DNA from: Nitrospirota bacterium
GTDB taxonomy: Bacteria > Nitrospirota > Thermodesulfovibrionia > Thermodesulfovibrionales > Dissulfurispiraceae
NCBI GenBank assembly: GCA_004321915.1
Contig: SCQE01000070.1
Location: 1 to 51,736 of the forward strand
Length of the DNA: 51,736 nt
Direction: 5' to 3'
In this document: positions 1-10,015 of the stretch, in pieces
Numbering within the stretch: the first letter of the stretch is position 1
Layout of the letters: the number at the start of each line of letters is the position of its first letter
Notes under the pieces: model-generated
Database searches by the model: none
Told to the model about the DNA's origin: nothing
What the model saw: only the letters and a program-made list of their open reading frames with translations
Translations under genes and position numbers: made by a program

Positions 1-714
1 TTCGATGATCCCTTTAAAGTCGATCGAAGAGGTGTCATGGCCTTCATGAAAATAGGCGAGCAGGGCGATTCGTCTGAGCAATTGCCGGATAAGAATATCG
101 AACTCAAGGTCAAGCACGAGGTCAGCGTTGCGAACTACTCTTGTCGGAGTTAGGAATTCGAGGGTAAGCAGGGATTTCCGGCTGCAATCATCACAAATGG
201 CTTCAAACGGTATAGCGCATGTAATTTTTGAGAACGGATCAATAACTTTGGTTTCCGAAGAGTAAATACGTTTTGAATCAGCAGACACTTTTTCAAGGAG
301 ATATTTGCCTCTGCCTTTGCCGATGCCTATTCCACCCAGTTCATTGAATGTATAAATGAAATACGGCAGGTATTCGAGCGCCCTGCCTACAAGTACCAGA
401 TTGAATTTTATGACATCGTTAGGCGTATAAGCCCGCTTGCGGTCAACTGGCGGTTCAATTATGAAGGGGTGTGGAGCCGCAGTATATTTTTTCATCACTT
501 TAGTTTCGGCGGGTGGCGGCGTTTCAAAAACATAGGAGTAGATGCATTTTTCTTTGAGCAGGCAGTCTTTGCAATCGTTTTTCTTTAAAGCGCAAACTAT
601 ACGTCGAAAGACATTCCCGAACCCGCCCCTGAATGTGGAGCCTTTGTAAGCAGGCAGAATTATATTTTCTTGAGGTTTTAGGACAAATTCAAATGACTGG
701 TAGTTGACGCGCAT
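1..714 (-). CDS. cas6: Cas6-type CRISPR pre-crRNA endoribonuclease, partial (C-terminus off left edge)
   Basis: Open for 238 codons from an ATG at 714 to the window edge with no stop. A GGGGAG ribosome site lies just upstream (721-728 region). Cas6 proteins of the PF10040 type cut CRISPR precursor RNA. What I see: an N-terminal stretch beginning MRVNYQSFEFVLKP, then PAYKGSTFRGGFG, four cysteines (residues 41, 48, 51, 57) spaced like the metal-binding knuckle in this family, an EPP turn near residue 88, and a glycine-rich loop GGIGIGKGRGK at about 127-137 typical of RAMP-fold proteins. The second ferredoxin-like half is cut off, so catalytic residues cannot be judged. No repeat array or other cas gene lies in the window; if this opens a cas operon, the rest is to the left. 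The family call rests on recognition of motifs, not a search. Confidence 0.8.
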   Translation of the reverse strand, partial: MRVNYQSFEFVLKPQENIILPAYKGSTFRGGFGNVFRRIVCALKKNDCKDCLLKEKCIYSYVFETPPPAETKVMKKYTAAPHPFIIEPPVDRKRAYTPNDVIKFNLVLVGRALEYLPYFIYTFNELGGIGIGKGRGKYLLEKVSADSKRIYSSETKVIDPFSKITCAIPFEAICDDCSRKSLLTLEFLTPTRVVRNADLVLDLEFDILIRQLLRRIALLAYFHEGHDTSSIDFKGIIE

Positions 715-741
715 AAATCTCCCCTGCCGGATATTAGGGAT

Positions 742-770
742 AGTCTAAATCACAGCAGCCTTGCTGTCAA
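742..770 (-). promoter_or_regulatory. Predicted sigma-70 promoter of cas6
   Basis: Read on the minus strand: -35 TTGACA (770-765), 17-base spacer, -10 TAGACT (747-742), about 28 bases before the cas6 ATG. A full-consensus -35 with ideal spacing supports a dedicated promoter, separating cas6 from the isomerase gene upstream on the same strand. Confidence 0.6.
752..767. promoter_or_regulatory. Palindrome overlapping the cas6 promoter, candidate operator
   Basis: ACAGCA-GCCT-TGCTGT is a perfect inverted repeat with six-base arms. It lies across the spacer and -35 of the predicted cas6 promoter, where a bound protein would block transcription. It has no T-run, so it does not look like a terminator. 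The regulator is unknown. Confidence 0.35.
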
Positions 771-817
771 CGAAAAATTAGGTGTTCTGGAAGATACGGC
801 CGGCTTACAGGTCTTAT

Positions 818-1585
818 TTATGACAGGGTGTCGGTATAGGTTTTAAGTCTCTCGATGCTTTTCATCACCCGCTCAGGATTATGGGCCTCGATGGTGTATA
901 TGCAGTCTGTCCCTTTTATCTCCGAAAAGAACCTCGTGAAATCGAAGCTGCCGTCTCCGATAGGCAAGTGCTGGTCGAAACTCTTGTCGTTATCGTGGAG
1001 ATGGAGTTCCAAGAAATATTGTTTGAGGGCAGACAGCCATTCGTCGAGCGGGACTTTTGAGAACAGGTTGAAGTGGCCGGTATCGAAGCATATCCCGAAG
1101 TTGGCGGAAGCCATCTCTTCGACGAGCATTCTAAGATTGGACGGTTCTTCTTCGAATATGTTTTCGATTGCGATTTTTACCCCTATGCTTTCGGCCCGCG
1201 TGTTGAGAGGCCCCCATGTCTCGATGCTTTTTTCGAGCCATAGCCTGACGTTCAGTGCGTATTTCCATTTTTCATAACCCGGATGAAAGACAATGCATTT
1301 GGGACGCAATACTTCCGCTATGTCGAGGACTTGGTTGAACCTCTGCATGGTTGCGGCCCTGACGCCCGAGTCAATCGCGCCCGGAGAAAGGTCGAAAAAA
1401 GGCGCATGGAATGATAAAGACGGCGAATGGACAAGGCTGTTTTTAAGTTTGTCCAAGTCTTGAACGGAGATGTTGTCCAGAGATTGTCCGCTGAAATATA
1501 TTTCAAGGTTGATCCGGTTTGCAATAATAAAGTCCAAGTATTCGCTTATTTTTTCATAAGGAGCATGGACGTGCGGATCAATCAT
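818..1585 (-). CDS. Sugar phosphate isomerase/epimerase-like TIM-barrel protein
   Basis: 255-residue protein of the xylose isomerase-like/AP endonuclease 2 superfamily, whose members use metal ions to isomerise sugars or cleave abasic DNA. Visible candidate metal ligands and active-site motifs: HPG (H101), IENI (E141), FDTGH (D168, H171), LHLHDND (H197), IGDG and IEAH (E233). The order and spacing match the isomerase/epimerase branch. I chose the ATG at 1585 (MIDPHVHAP); the frame is open further upstream, but that part is a Lys/Pro-rich readthrough of the preceding gene's tail in another frame. The start overlaps the stop of the zinc-ribbon gene by 8 bases, suggesting translational coupling. 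Substrate unknown. Confidence 0.8.
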   Translation of the reverse strand: MIDPHVHAPYEKISEYLDFIIANRINLEIYFSGQSLDNISVQDLDKLKNSLVHSPSLSFHAPFFDLSPGAIDSGVRAATMQRFNQVLDIAEVLRPKCIVFHPGYEKWKYALNVRLWLEKSIETWGPLNTRAESIGVKIAIENIFEEEPSNLRMLVEEMASANFGICFDTGHFNLFSKVPLDEWLSALKQYFLELHLHDNDKSFDQHLPIGDGSFDFTRFFSEIKGTDCIYTIEAHNPERVMKSIERLKTYTDTLS

Positions 1586-1904
1586 TTTGTTTGGTTGATG
1601 TCGCTTCTTTGCTTGTCTTGGCTTCCGATGCGCTTTCGGATTTTGGTCCGCTTTTGGTTTCCGTGGAAGTTTCGGTCTTTTTGTCGCCCGCACACTTGTC
1701 TGTCTTATTTGTGGTCTTGTTCTTGTTGGAAGCGTAGTCGGTCACGTACCAGCCGCTTCCTTTCAGTACAAAGGAGGTGTTGGATATGAGCTTCTTCATA
1801 TCGCCACCGCATTCCTCGCAGGTAGTAATGGGCGCGTCGCTGAATTTCTGCATCACTTCAATGGCCTTGCGGCACTTTTGGCATTCGTACTCATATATAG
1901 GCAT
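1578..1904 (-). CDS. FmdB-family zinc-ribbon protein
   Basis: 108 residues starting [11 protein letters not shown], the hallmark of the FmdB/CxxC_CxxC_SSSS regulatory zinc-ribbon family (PF09723). Two CxxC pairs (C8/C11 and the CEEC pair near residue 29) would bind one zinc, and a GSGWY motif follows. The last ~50 residues are a charged, low-complexity Lys/Ser/Thr/Glu tail, probably disordered. The role is poorly known; FmdB was proposed as a regulator of formamidase-type genes. Start at 1904 is supported by AAGGAG (1917-1912). It leads a two-gene unit with the isomerase-like gene, whose start it overlaps. Confidence 0.85.
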   Translation of the reverse strand: MPIYEYECQKCRKAIEVMQKFSDAPITTCEECGGDMKKLISNTSFVLKGSGWYVTDYASNKNKTTNKTDKCAGDKKTETSTETKSGPKSESASEAKTSKEATSTKQND

Positions 1905-1951
1905 AATATATCTCCTTGTGACTGACGGCTTCTTAAAAGCTGACAACCTTT

Positions 1952-1981
1952 AATATAATAAAGCCCGGATATTTAGGTCAA
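1952..1981 (-). promoter_or_regulatory. Predicted promoter of the FmdB-family gene
   Basis: Minus strand: -35 TTGACC (1981-1976), 18-base spacer, -10 TATATT (1957-1952). It is back to back with the rplU promoter; the two -35 boxes are only 5 bases apart. Confidence 0.5.
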
Positions 1982-1986
1982 TATTA

Positions 1987-2016
1987 TTGACATTTATCTG
2001 AAAAAGCTGCTTTAAT
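1987..2016 (+). promoter_or_regulatory. Predicted promoter of the rplU-rpmA operon
   Basis: -35 TTGACA (1987-1992), 18-base spacer, -10 TTTAAT (2011-2016), about 33 bases before the rplU ATG. Strong -35 and position fit a highly expressed ribosomal operon. Confidence 0.5.
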
Positions 2017-2048
2017 ATTAATTCCTAATTTTAACGGAGGTGAATACT

Positions 2049-2363
2049 ATGCACGCAGTTATAGAGACGGCAGGAAAGCAGATGAGGGTCGCTGCCGGAG
2101 ATAAAGTTGTTCTGGAAGGGAAGATCGGCGTCGGGATGAGCGAGTTGGTGATCGATAAGGTCATGGCCGTATCGGACGGCGATAATATAAAGTTCGGTTC
2201 GCCGTATCTTGCCGGAGCGAGCGTTAAAGCGGATATAGTAAGCAGGGGAAGGCTCGACAAGGTAATCGTCCTGAAGCATAAGGCCAAAAAAGCCGGAAAG
2301 AAGATGACCGGCCACAGGCAGGACACAACCACTCTGCAGATCAAAGAAATAATCGGAGGTTAA
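2049..2363 (+). CDS. rplU: 50S ribosomal protein L21
   Basis: 104-residue protein beginning [18 protein letters not shown], the conserved L21 start, with the basic [15 protein letters not shown] region near the C-terminus that contacts 23S rRNA. Length matches the family (~103). I chose ATG 2049 because ACGGAGG (2034-2040) lies 8 bases upstream; an in-frame GTG at 2040 overlaps that ribosome site and is unlikely. rpmA follows after 2 bases, the near-universal rplU-rpmA-obgE order. Confidence 0.97.
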   Translation: MHAVIETAGKQMRVAAGDKVVLEGKIGVGMSELVIDKVMAVSDGDNIKFGSPYLAGASVKADIVSRGRLDKVIVLKHKAKKAGKKMTGHRQDTTTLQIKEIIGG

Positions 2364-2365
2364 TC

Positions 2366-2644
2366 ATGGCACATAAAAAAGGGGTCGGAAGCTCAAGGAA
2401 CGGACGCGACAGCGAGTCCCAGCGGCTTGGAGTAAAAAGATTCGGCGGGCAGGTAGTGCGCGCAGGCAACATACTTGTCAGGCAGCGCGGCACAAAGTTT
2501 CATCCGGGCAGCAATGTAGGCATAGGTTCCGATGATACGCTCTTCGCGCTTATTGACGGCGTGGTAACCTTCGAGAGAAAGGACAGGACACGCAAGAAGG
2601 TCAGCGTGTATCCGGCCCAGCAGGCACAGCACGCAGCGGCTTAG
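2366..2644 (+). CDS. rpmA: 50S ribosomal protein L27
   Basis: 92 residues beginning [20 protein letters not shown], the conserved glycine-rich N-terminus of L27 that reaches the peptidyl transferase centre; [18 protein letters not shown] is the conserved core. There is no N-terminal cleavage extension as in Firmicutes L27. GGAGG precedes the ATG. Followed by a strong intrinsic terminator. Confidence 0.97.
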   Translation: MAHKKGVGSSRNGRDSESQRLGVKRFGGQVVRAGNILVRQRGTKFHPGSNVGIGSDDTLFALIDGVVTFERKDRTRKKVSVYPAQQAQHAAA

Positions 2645-4815
<2,171 letters not shown>

Positions 4816-4822
4816 GGTCAAT

Positions 4823-4883
4823 TTGACTGCGTCCCGTTATTTTTTTTAGCATAGATTAAGCAATAGGGAGAGGCTGTCCCTAT
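4823..4883 (+). promoter_or_regulatory. Promoter-like sequence followed by a perfect inverted repeat
   Basis: TTGACT (4823-4828), 18-base spacer, TAGCAT (4847-4852) could drive the GAF/HD-GYP pair. Just downstream ATAGGGA (4863-4869) and TCCCTAT (4877-4883) form seven-base arms around a 7-base loop that would lie in the mRNA leader. No T-run follows, so it is more likely an operator or leader hairpin than a terminator. Confidence 0.3.
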
Positions 4884-4898
4884 ATTCCCCCTCTAATA

Positions 4899-6110
4899 AT
4901 GTTTATGAAAAATGAACTGATTCCTATTTGTTCATGGTGCAAAAAGATACGCCTGAACGACGAGTCGTGGGAGCAGATAGAGAAATATCTGACGGACGAA
5001 GGCTTCGGGGTGTTCACGCACAGCATGTGTCCCGACTGCGCCGACAAGATCTTCGAAAAGAAGGTGTATCTCGAAAGCTACCAGAACATATGCAAGGCGA
5101 TAAGTTCGAGCATATCCCTGAACGAAGTATTGGACCTGATAGTGACGAACGTGGTCAAGGTCATGAACGTGAAGGCGAGCATGCTGAGGCTTTTGAACAA
5201 AGAGACCCAGAAACTCGAAGTTGCGGCCCATTACGGATTGTCCGACAGGTATGTGAACAAGGGGCCGGTAGATTATGACAAGAGCATAGAGGACGCGCTT
5301 AAGGGTAAGGCCGTATCTATATACGACATAATGTCCGATTCGGATTCGAAATACAGGGCGGATGCCGATGGGGAGGGCATAAGGAGCATACTCTCGATAC
5401 CGGTAAGGTTCAAAAAAGAGGTGATAGGCGTACTGCGGATGTACACCTCCGAGCCTGTGAAGTACAAGGACGAAGATCTGAAATTCATGGCCGCGATAGC
5501 CGAACAGGCTGCCATTGCCATAGTGAACGCCCGGACCTTCGAGAGTACGGTATCGCGGGCGAGAGAGTATCTGCGTGTATTTTATGAGGTTTCGAGCGCT
5601 GTCAGCTCGGTCTCCAATCTTGACGATTTGCTTAATCTTACGGTCCGGAAAATACCGGGAGAGATGAAACTGAAAGGGGCCGTTATAAGGTTTTTCGATG
5701 AAACAGGCACCAGTCTCGATATTGTCGCAGCCTACGGCCTGAGCGAAAAATATTTGCATAAAGGGCCTGTTGATATGGATGCCCGCAGCAAGGCAATACT
5801 GAAACAGGGGCCTATCGTGATATACGATGTTGCTTCCGATCCTCGCGTGCTTTATCCAAAGGAGGCTGTAGAAGAGGGGATAGGCAGCATGCTCACTTTG
5901 CCGATCGAAGGCAGGGGCAGGAAGCTTATAGGCATATTGAGGCTCTTTTCCGACAGGCGTAGACATTTTTCCGAGGAAGACATAACCTTTTCCGCATCGC
6001 TCGCCCATATCTGCGGACAGGCCATCGAGAACGCCCGGATGTACGAGCAGCTCAAATCCGACGGGCTTATGATGATGAACATGCTGACCGGAAGACTGAA
6101 AACAGGTTAA
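4899..6110 (+). CDS. Zinc-ribbon tandem GAF-domain sensor protein
   Basis: 403 residues, soluble. Residues 7-50 carry C11-x2-C14 and C44-x2-C47 inside the pattern IPICSWCKKIR...HSMCPDC, a cysteine module usually seen at the C-terminal end of PAS/kinase proteins in delta-proteobacteria-like genomes. Two GAF domains follow (~60-205 and ~220-395); both contain the AAHYGLS/AAYGLSEKY-KGPVD motif and a SIPV/LTLPI core, so they look like an internal duplication. There is no kinase, cyclase or HD output, so it probably acts by protein contact, perhaps on the HD-GYP protein encoded 12 bases downstream. Ligand unknown. Start could also be ATG 4905. Confidence 0.8.
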   Translation: MFMKNELIPICSWCKKIRLNDESWEQIEKYLTDEGFGVFTHSMCPDCADKIFEKKVYLESYQNICKAISSSISLNEVLDLIVTNVVKVMNVKASMLRLLNKETQKLEVAAHYGLSDRYVNKGPVDYDKSIEDALKGKAVSIYDIMSDSDSKYRADADGEGIRSILSIPVRFKKEVIGVLRMYTSEPVKYKDEDLKFMAAIAEQAAIAIVNARTFESTVSRAREYLRVFYEVSSAVSSVSNLDDLLNLTVRKIPGEMKLKGAVIRFFDETGTSLDIVAAYGLSEKYLHKGPVDMDARSKAILKQGPIVIYDVASDPRVLYPKEAVEEGIGSMLTLPIEGRGRKLIGILRLFSDRRRHFSEEDITFSASLAHICGQAIENARMYEQLKSDGLMMMNMLTGRLKTG

Positions 6111-6122
6111 GATAAACCGATT

Positions 6123-7106
6123 ATGCTCCAGAAGATAAAGACCAAAAATTTGCGGATCGGAATGCATGTGATACTTCCGGGGGCATGGATAGACCATTCT
6201 TTCCTTCGCAGCCGTTTTACCATAAGGTATAAAGACGAGATACAGAGGATAATCGAGAGCGGTTTCGACGAAATTTCGATAGACACCTCTATGGGCATAC
6301 CTTTTACCGAGGCTGAAGAAGTGGCGCACGGCAAAGAGGACATGAAGCCGCCCGAAAAATGGGAGACTAAAAATCTTGTGCCTGACGAACTGCGCGAGGC
6401 GGTCAACGATAAAAATCTTGCGCCGGAGAAAAAGGCGAAGATAGTCTATAACTCTTCGGTAGAGTTGATGAAGAGGCTGCTGGACGACCCTAAGGCTGAA
6501 AACATCAGAGAGGCAAAGAGCGGCATTACCGAGGTTGTGGACCTTGTCGTATCGGACCAAGCCACGGCCAAGCACCTGCTCAGGATTACGGCCCACGATT
6601 TTTACACTTACACACATTCGGTAAATGTGGGTGTGCTGTCCATAATGCTGTGCAAATCGATTTTCGGAAGTTCGGACAGACATGATATGCACGAACTGGG
6701 GGCGGGTTTTTTTCTTCACGATATGGGTAAGATACGCGTAGACCCCGCGATAATCAACAAGCCCGGAAGGTTGACCGACGAGGAGATGAAGAGGATGAGG
6801 ATACATCCTTATCAGAGCTACAAAATCATGAAAGAGGCCGATGCGCTCAGCGAGGAATGCAGCATTATCGCCATGCAGCACCACGAGCGCGAGGACGGCA
6901 CAGGATACCCTATGAGGCTGAAAGGCGATGAAATACACACTTACGGCAGGGTGGGGTGTATAGCGGACGTCTACGATGCGCTGACCGCGGAGCGTTCGTA
7001 CAAGGCCAAGCTCGCCCCGTTCGAGGCCCTGAAGATAATGAAGGAAAACATGATCAATCATTTTCACAGGGAAATATTCGATAAATTCGTACTGCTTTTT
7101 ATCTGA
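6123..7106 (+). CDS. HD-GYP c-di-GMP phosphodiesterase
   Basis: 327 residues. A DUF3391-like N-terminal region (1-~80, beginning with the conserved LRIGMHV pattern) precedes an HD-GYP domain: H165, H199-D200 (LHDMGK), H228, H253-H254 and GTGYP (GYP 261-263), then DVYDALTAERSYK. The intact metal ligands and GYP motif predict hydrolysis of cyclic di-GMP. No membrane segment. It is probably co-transcribed with the preceding GAF protein, making a sensor plus output pair. Confidence 0.88.
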   Translation: MLQKIKTKNLRIGMHVILPGAWIDHSFLRSRFTIRYKDEIQRIIESGFDEISIDTSMGIPFTEAEEVAHGKEDMKPPEKWETKNLVPDELREAVNDKNLAPEKKAKIVYNSSVELMKRLLDDPKAENIREAKSGITEVVDLVVSDQATAKHLLRITAHDFYTYTHSVNVGVLSIMLCKSIFGSSDRHDMHELGAGFFLHDMGKIRVDPAIINKPGRLTDEEMKRMRIHPYQSYKIMKEADALSEECSIIAMQHHEREDGTGYPMRLKGDEIHTYGRVGCIADVYDALTAERSYKAKLAPFEALKIMKENMINHFHREIFDKFVLLFI

Positions 7107-7121
7107 TGAGCGCACGCGAAA

Positions 7122-8096
7122 ATGGGACGCAAGGTCATATGTGAGCTGTGCCCGACCGAATGCGAGCTGGACAATTATCAGGTTGGAGGATGCCGCACCC
7201 GCATCAATAAAGACGGCGTTCTTTACAGTCTCGTGTACGGGAAGCCTTGCGCCGTAGCCATAGACCCCATCGAAAAAAAGCCGTTTTTTCATTTTCTGCC
7301 TGCGACCAAGGCCTTTTCCATAGCCACCGCAGGCTGCGTACTCGACTGCAAGTTTTGCCAGAACTGGCAGATATCTCAGGCCAGACCCGAAGACGTAGAT
7401 GTCCATGACCTTCAGCCCGATCAGGTTGTCAGGAGCGCTTATTCTTACGGCTGCCGTTCGATCACATACACATACACCGAGCCTGCGGTTTTTTACGAAT
7501 ACATGTACGACACAGCAGTGCTCGCGCGGCGCTACGGCATAAAGAACACGATGCACACCTGCGGATACATAAACAAGAAGCCGCTCAAAGAGCTTTCGCG
7601 GTATATGGATGCCGCTGACGTGGATTTAAAGGCTTTTACGGAAGAGTTTTACGGCAGGATATGCGGCGGCAGGCTCAGGCCTGTTCTTGATTCGCTGGTG
7701 TCCCTTAAAGAAAACGGGGTCTGGCTCGAGATAACCAATCTCGTGATTCCCACACTTAACGATGATTTAGGTAAAATAAAAGAGATGTGCGGATGGATTG
7801 TAAAGAACTTGGGCCCTGAAGTCCCGATACATTTTTCGAGGTTCCATCCTAATTACAAACTTAAAAATCTGCCGCCAACCCCCATCGAGACTTTGATGTC
7901 CGTGCGGAAAACAGCGCTCGATGCGGGGCTTAAATATGTTTATGTCGGAAACGCGCGCAGCGACGCGGAAAACACTTACTGTCCTAAATGCAACAGGCTT
8001 CTTATAGAGCGGACGGTCTATTTTATAAAGCGGAACAATATTACAAACGGCGGGTGCGGTTTTTGCGGGACAAAGATCGCGGGAGTATGGGGGTAA
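7122..8096 (+). CDS. amrS: AmmeMemoRadiSam system radical SAM enzyme
   Basis: 324 residues, cytosolic. The radical SAM cluster motif CVLDCKFC (C72, C76, C79) binds the 4Fe-4S cluster; N-terminal C7/C10/C14/C24 and C-terminal CPKC (287/290) with CGFC (312/315) are extra cysteine sites usual in this family. YGKPCAVAIDPIEKKP and the NWQISQARPED region are typical of AmrS, related to pyruvate formate-lyase activating enzymes. The biochemical role of the family is not settled. The next genes are a small membrane ORF and the AmrB-AmrA fusion, so the whole module is co-transcribed. Confidence 0.92.
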   Translation: MGRKVICELCPTECELDNYQVGGCRTRINKDGVLYSLVYGKPCAVAIDPIEKKPFFHFLPATKAFSIATAGCVLDCKFCQNWQISQARPEDVDVHDLQPDQVVRSAYSYGCRSITYTYTEPAVFYEYMYDTAVLARRYGIKNTMHTCGYINKKPLKELSRYMDAADVDLKAFTEEFYGRICGGRLRPVLDSLVSLKENGVWLEITNLVIPTLNDDLGKIKEMCGWIVKNLGPEVPIHFSRFHPNYKLKNLPPTPIETLMSVRKTALDAGLKYVYVGNARSDAENTYCPKCNRLLIERTVYFIKRNNITNGGCGFCGTKIAGVWG

Positions 8097-8098
8097 TT

Positions 8099-8224
8099 AT
8101 GACACGGCGTGATTTGGTCCTTTTCTTTGCTGTAGGCGGGTTCGCAGGTTTTTTGTTTAAAAGGTTTCTGTACGTGGAAAAGCCCGTAAAGGCGAGGTTC
8201 TGGAGGAGTACGGATGAAACTTAG
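8099..8224 (+). CDS. 41-residue putative membrane peptide within the amr operon
   Basis: Starts ATG 8099, two bases after the amrS stop, and ends 11 bases inside the amrB-amrA gene (overlap 8214-8224). The N-terminus MTRRDLVLFFAVGGFAGFLF has a twin arginine followed by a hydrophobic segment (~6-21), then a basic tail KRFLYVEKPVKARFW. It resembles a Tat-type signal anchor or a one-pass membrane peptide. No homologue is recognised. Tight packing and coding overlap favour a real gene; the small size is the main reason for doubt. Confidence 0.55.
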   Translation: MTRRDLVLFFAVGGFAGFLFKRFLYVEKPVKARFWRSTDET

Positions 8225-9623
8225 GGCCTTTTTGTTTGCGGTGATATTGCTGTTTGTGCCCGCATGTTCCGAGAGCGTAAAAGAGCCTGCAGTCGCAGGG
8301 ACCTTTTATCCCGCCGAAGAGAAAGCGCTGAGAGAGATGGTCGACGGTTTTTTAGCAAAGGCCGGAAAATTTAAAGGAGCTGGACGCCCCGTAGCGCTTA
8401 TCTCTCCGCATGCCGGTTATCAATATTCGGGGCAGGTCGCGGCCTATTCGTATAAGCAGATACAGGGCACAGATATAAATACGGTCATACTTATCGGAGC
8501 AAGCCATCACAAGCCGTATACAGGAGTTTCTGTCTATGCGAAAGGCAGCATGCGCACGCCGCTCGGCAATATAAAAATAAACGAAAAGACGGCAAAGCTG
8601 CTTCTTAACGATAAGGCGAATGTCGTCTTTGACGCAGGCGCTTTCGAAAAGGAGCATTCCCTCGAAGTGCAGCTGCCGTTTCTTCAACGCAGCCTGAAAA
8701 ATTTTACTATAGTGCCTGTGCTTGTAGGGACCCCGACGAGGGAATCATTCCGGCATCTGACGGATGTTTTGACCGGCGTTCTCCGCAAAGACCCGCGCGC
8801 AATTGTAATTGCAAGCACGGATTTGTCGCATTATCACGATGACGGGACCGCGCGAGGCATGGACAACAGCGTTATCGATTCCGTTTCAAGGATGTCTTAC
8901 GAGGATTTGGAGCAGAAGCTTCTGACCGGAAAGGGCGAGATGTGCGGAGGCTTTCCGGTAATATTCACAATGGCGGTTGCGCGTAATATGGGCGCCAACC
9001 GGGGCGAACTCTTCAAATACGCCAATTCAGGCGATGTTACGGGAGACAAAGAGCGGGTTGTCGGTTACGCGGCAATGGGGCTCTATAAAACATATCTTAC
9101 AGCCGAAGAAAAGACCCTGCTTCTCGATATCGCAAAAAAGACGGTGAACGATTATGTGTCTACCGGCAAAGCTCCTGAGGTGACCGGCGACAATCCGAAT
9201 ATGCTCGCAAACGGGGCGACCTTTGTGACCATAAAGAAACACGGCGAACTGCGCGGCTGTATCGGCAATACCCGGCCGATTATGCCGCTTTACAAATCGG
9301 TGATCGCAAACTCTATATCCGCGGCTGTCAGAGACCCCCGCTTTGGGCCGTTGACCAAGCAGGAACTTAAGGACATTAAGGTCGAGGTCACGATACTTTC
9401 TCCGATAGAGCCTCTAAATGATATTAAGGACATAGTCGTTGGAAAGCACGGCCTCGTGATCGTCAATGGAGACAGGAGCGGATTGCTGTTGCCTCAGGTC
9501 GCAGAAGAAATGAGATGGGATGTAAAGACCTTTCTCGAGCAGCTTTCACAAAAGGCGGGCCTGCCGCCGGATGCATGGAAGGATTCACAGTTGTACTCGT
9601 TCACTGCGGAGGTGGTGAAATGA
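8214..9623 (+). CDS. Lipoprotein AmrB (MEMO)-AmrA (AMMECR1) fusion
   Basis: 469 residues. A signal peptide ends in the lipobox VPAC (C18), so the protein should be exported and lipidated. A MEMO/AmrB domain follows (~25-292): SPHAGYQYSG (H66), GASHH (H98-H99), EKEHSLEVQLPFL, ASTDLSHYH and EMCGG (C244) match the dioxygenase-like MEMO metal site. An AMMECR1/AmrA domain (~300-469) has the invariant hexapeptide LRGCIG (346-351). Fused AmrB-AmrA is known, but the function is not. GGAGG precedes the ATG. The odd point is location: exported, while AmrS just upstream is cytosolic. It overlaps the thioesterase gene by ATGA. Confidence 0.9.
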   Translation: MKLRAFLFAVILLFVPACSESVKEPAVAGTFYPAEEKALREMVDGFLAKAGKFKGAGRPVALISPHAGYQYSGQVAAYSYKQIQGTDINTVILIGASHHKPYTGVSVYAKGSMRTPLGNIKINEKTAKLLLNDKANVVFDAGAFEKEHSLEVQLPFLQRSLKNFTIVPVLVGTPTRESFRHLTDVLTGVLRKDPRAIVIASTDLSHYHDDGTARGMDNSVIDSVSRMSYEDLEQKLLTGKGEMCGGFPVIFTMAVARNMGANRGELFKYANSGDVTGDKERVVGYAAMGLYKTYLTAEEKTLLLDIAKKTVNDYVSTGKAPEVTGDNPNMLANGATFVTIKKHGELRGCIGNTRPIMPLYKSVIANSISAAVRDPRFGPLTKQELKDIKVEVTILSPIEPLNDIKDIVVGKHGLVIVNGDRSGLLLPQVAEEMRWDVKTFLEQLSQKAGLPPDAWKDSQLYSFTAEVVK

Positions 9624-9994
9624 ATATCAAGATCTACTACGAAGACACGGATGCGGGCGGGGTGGTGTACTATGCGAACTATCTGCGCTATCTGGAACGG
9701 GCCCGTACGGAGTTTCTTTTTGAACACGATATAAACGTCGCAGAATTTCATGATCAGGGATTGTTTTTTGTGGTAACGCATGTCGATATACACTACCGCC
9801 GTTCGGCCAGACTGGGGGATGTGATAACGGTCACTACGGAAGTCTCGGAGCTTAAAAACGCTTCGCTTCTCCTTAAACACAAAATTTTAAAAGATGAGAC
9901 TCTCTTGATCGAAGCTGCCGTAACGATAGCGTGCATCGATACCGGCGGAAGGCCGCGCAGGCTGCCCGAGAGTTTTAAGCGTCTTGCGGTTTGA
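9620..9994 (+). CDS. ybgC: YbgC/4-hydroxybenzoyl-CoA-type acyl-CoA thioesterase
   Basis: 124 residues, single hotdog fold. The N-terminal DTDAGGVVYYANYLRYLERARTE motif carries the catalytic Asp of the YbgC family. The enzyme hydrolyses acyl-CoA or acyl-ACP thioesters and is often linked to Tol-Pal; no tol genes are here. I chose ATG 9620, which overlaps the upstream stop (ATGA) and has GGAGGTG upstream; a longer frame opening at 9515 lies inside the AmrA coding region. The family call is secure, the substrate is not. Confidence 0.9.
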   Translation: MNIKIYYEDTDAGGVVYYANYLRYLERARTEFLFEHDINVAEFHDQGLFFVVTHVDIHYRRSARLGDVITVTTEVSELKNASLLLKHKILKDETLLIEAAVTIACIDTGGRPRRLPESFKRLAV

Positions 9995-10015
9995 CCGTTT
10001 ATAGTGTTTTTTTGA

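Noticed and set aside
4932-7556. Very long minus-strand open frame of 874 codons opposite the GAF, HD-GYP and amrS genes
   Set aside because: It is Tyr/His/Arg-rich with no recognisable domain, while all three plus-strand genes beneath it have clear motifs. Antisense openness is a codon-bias artefact.
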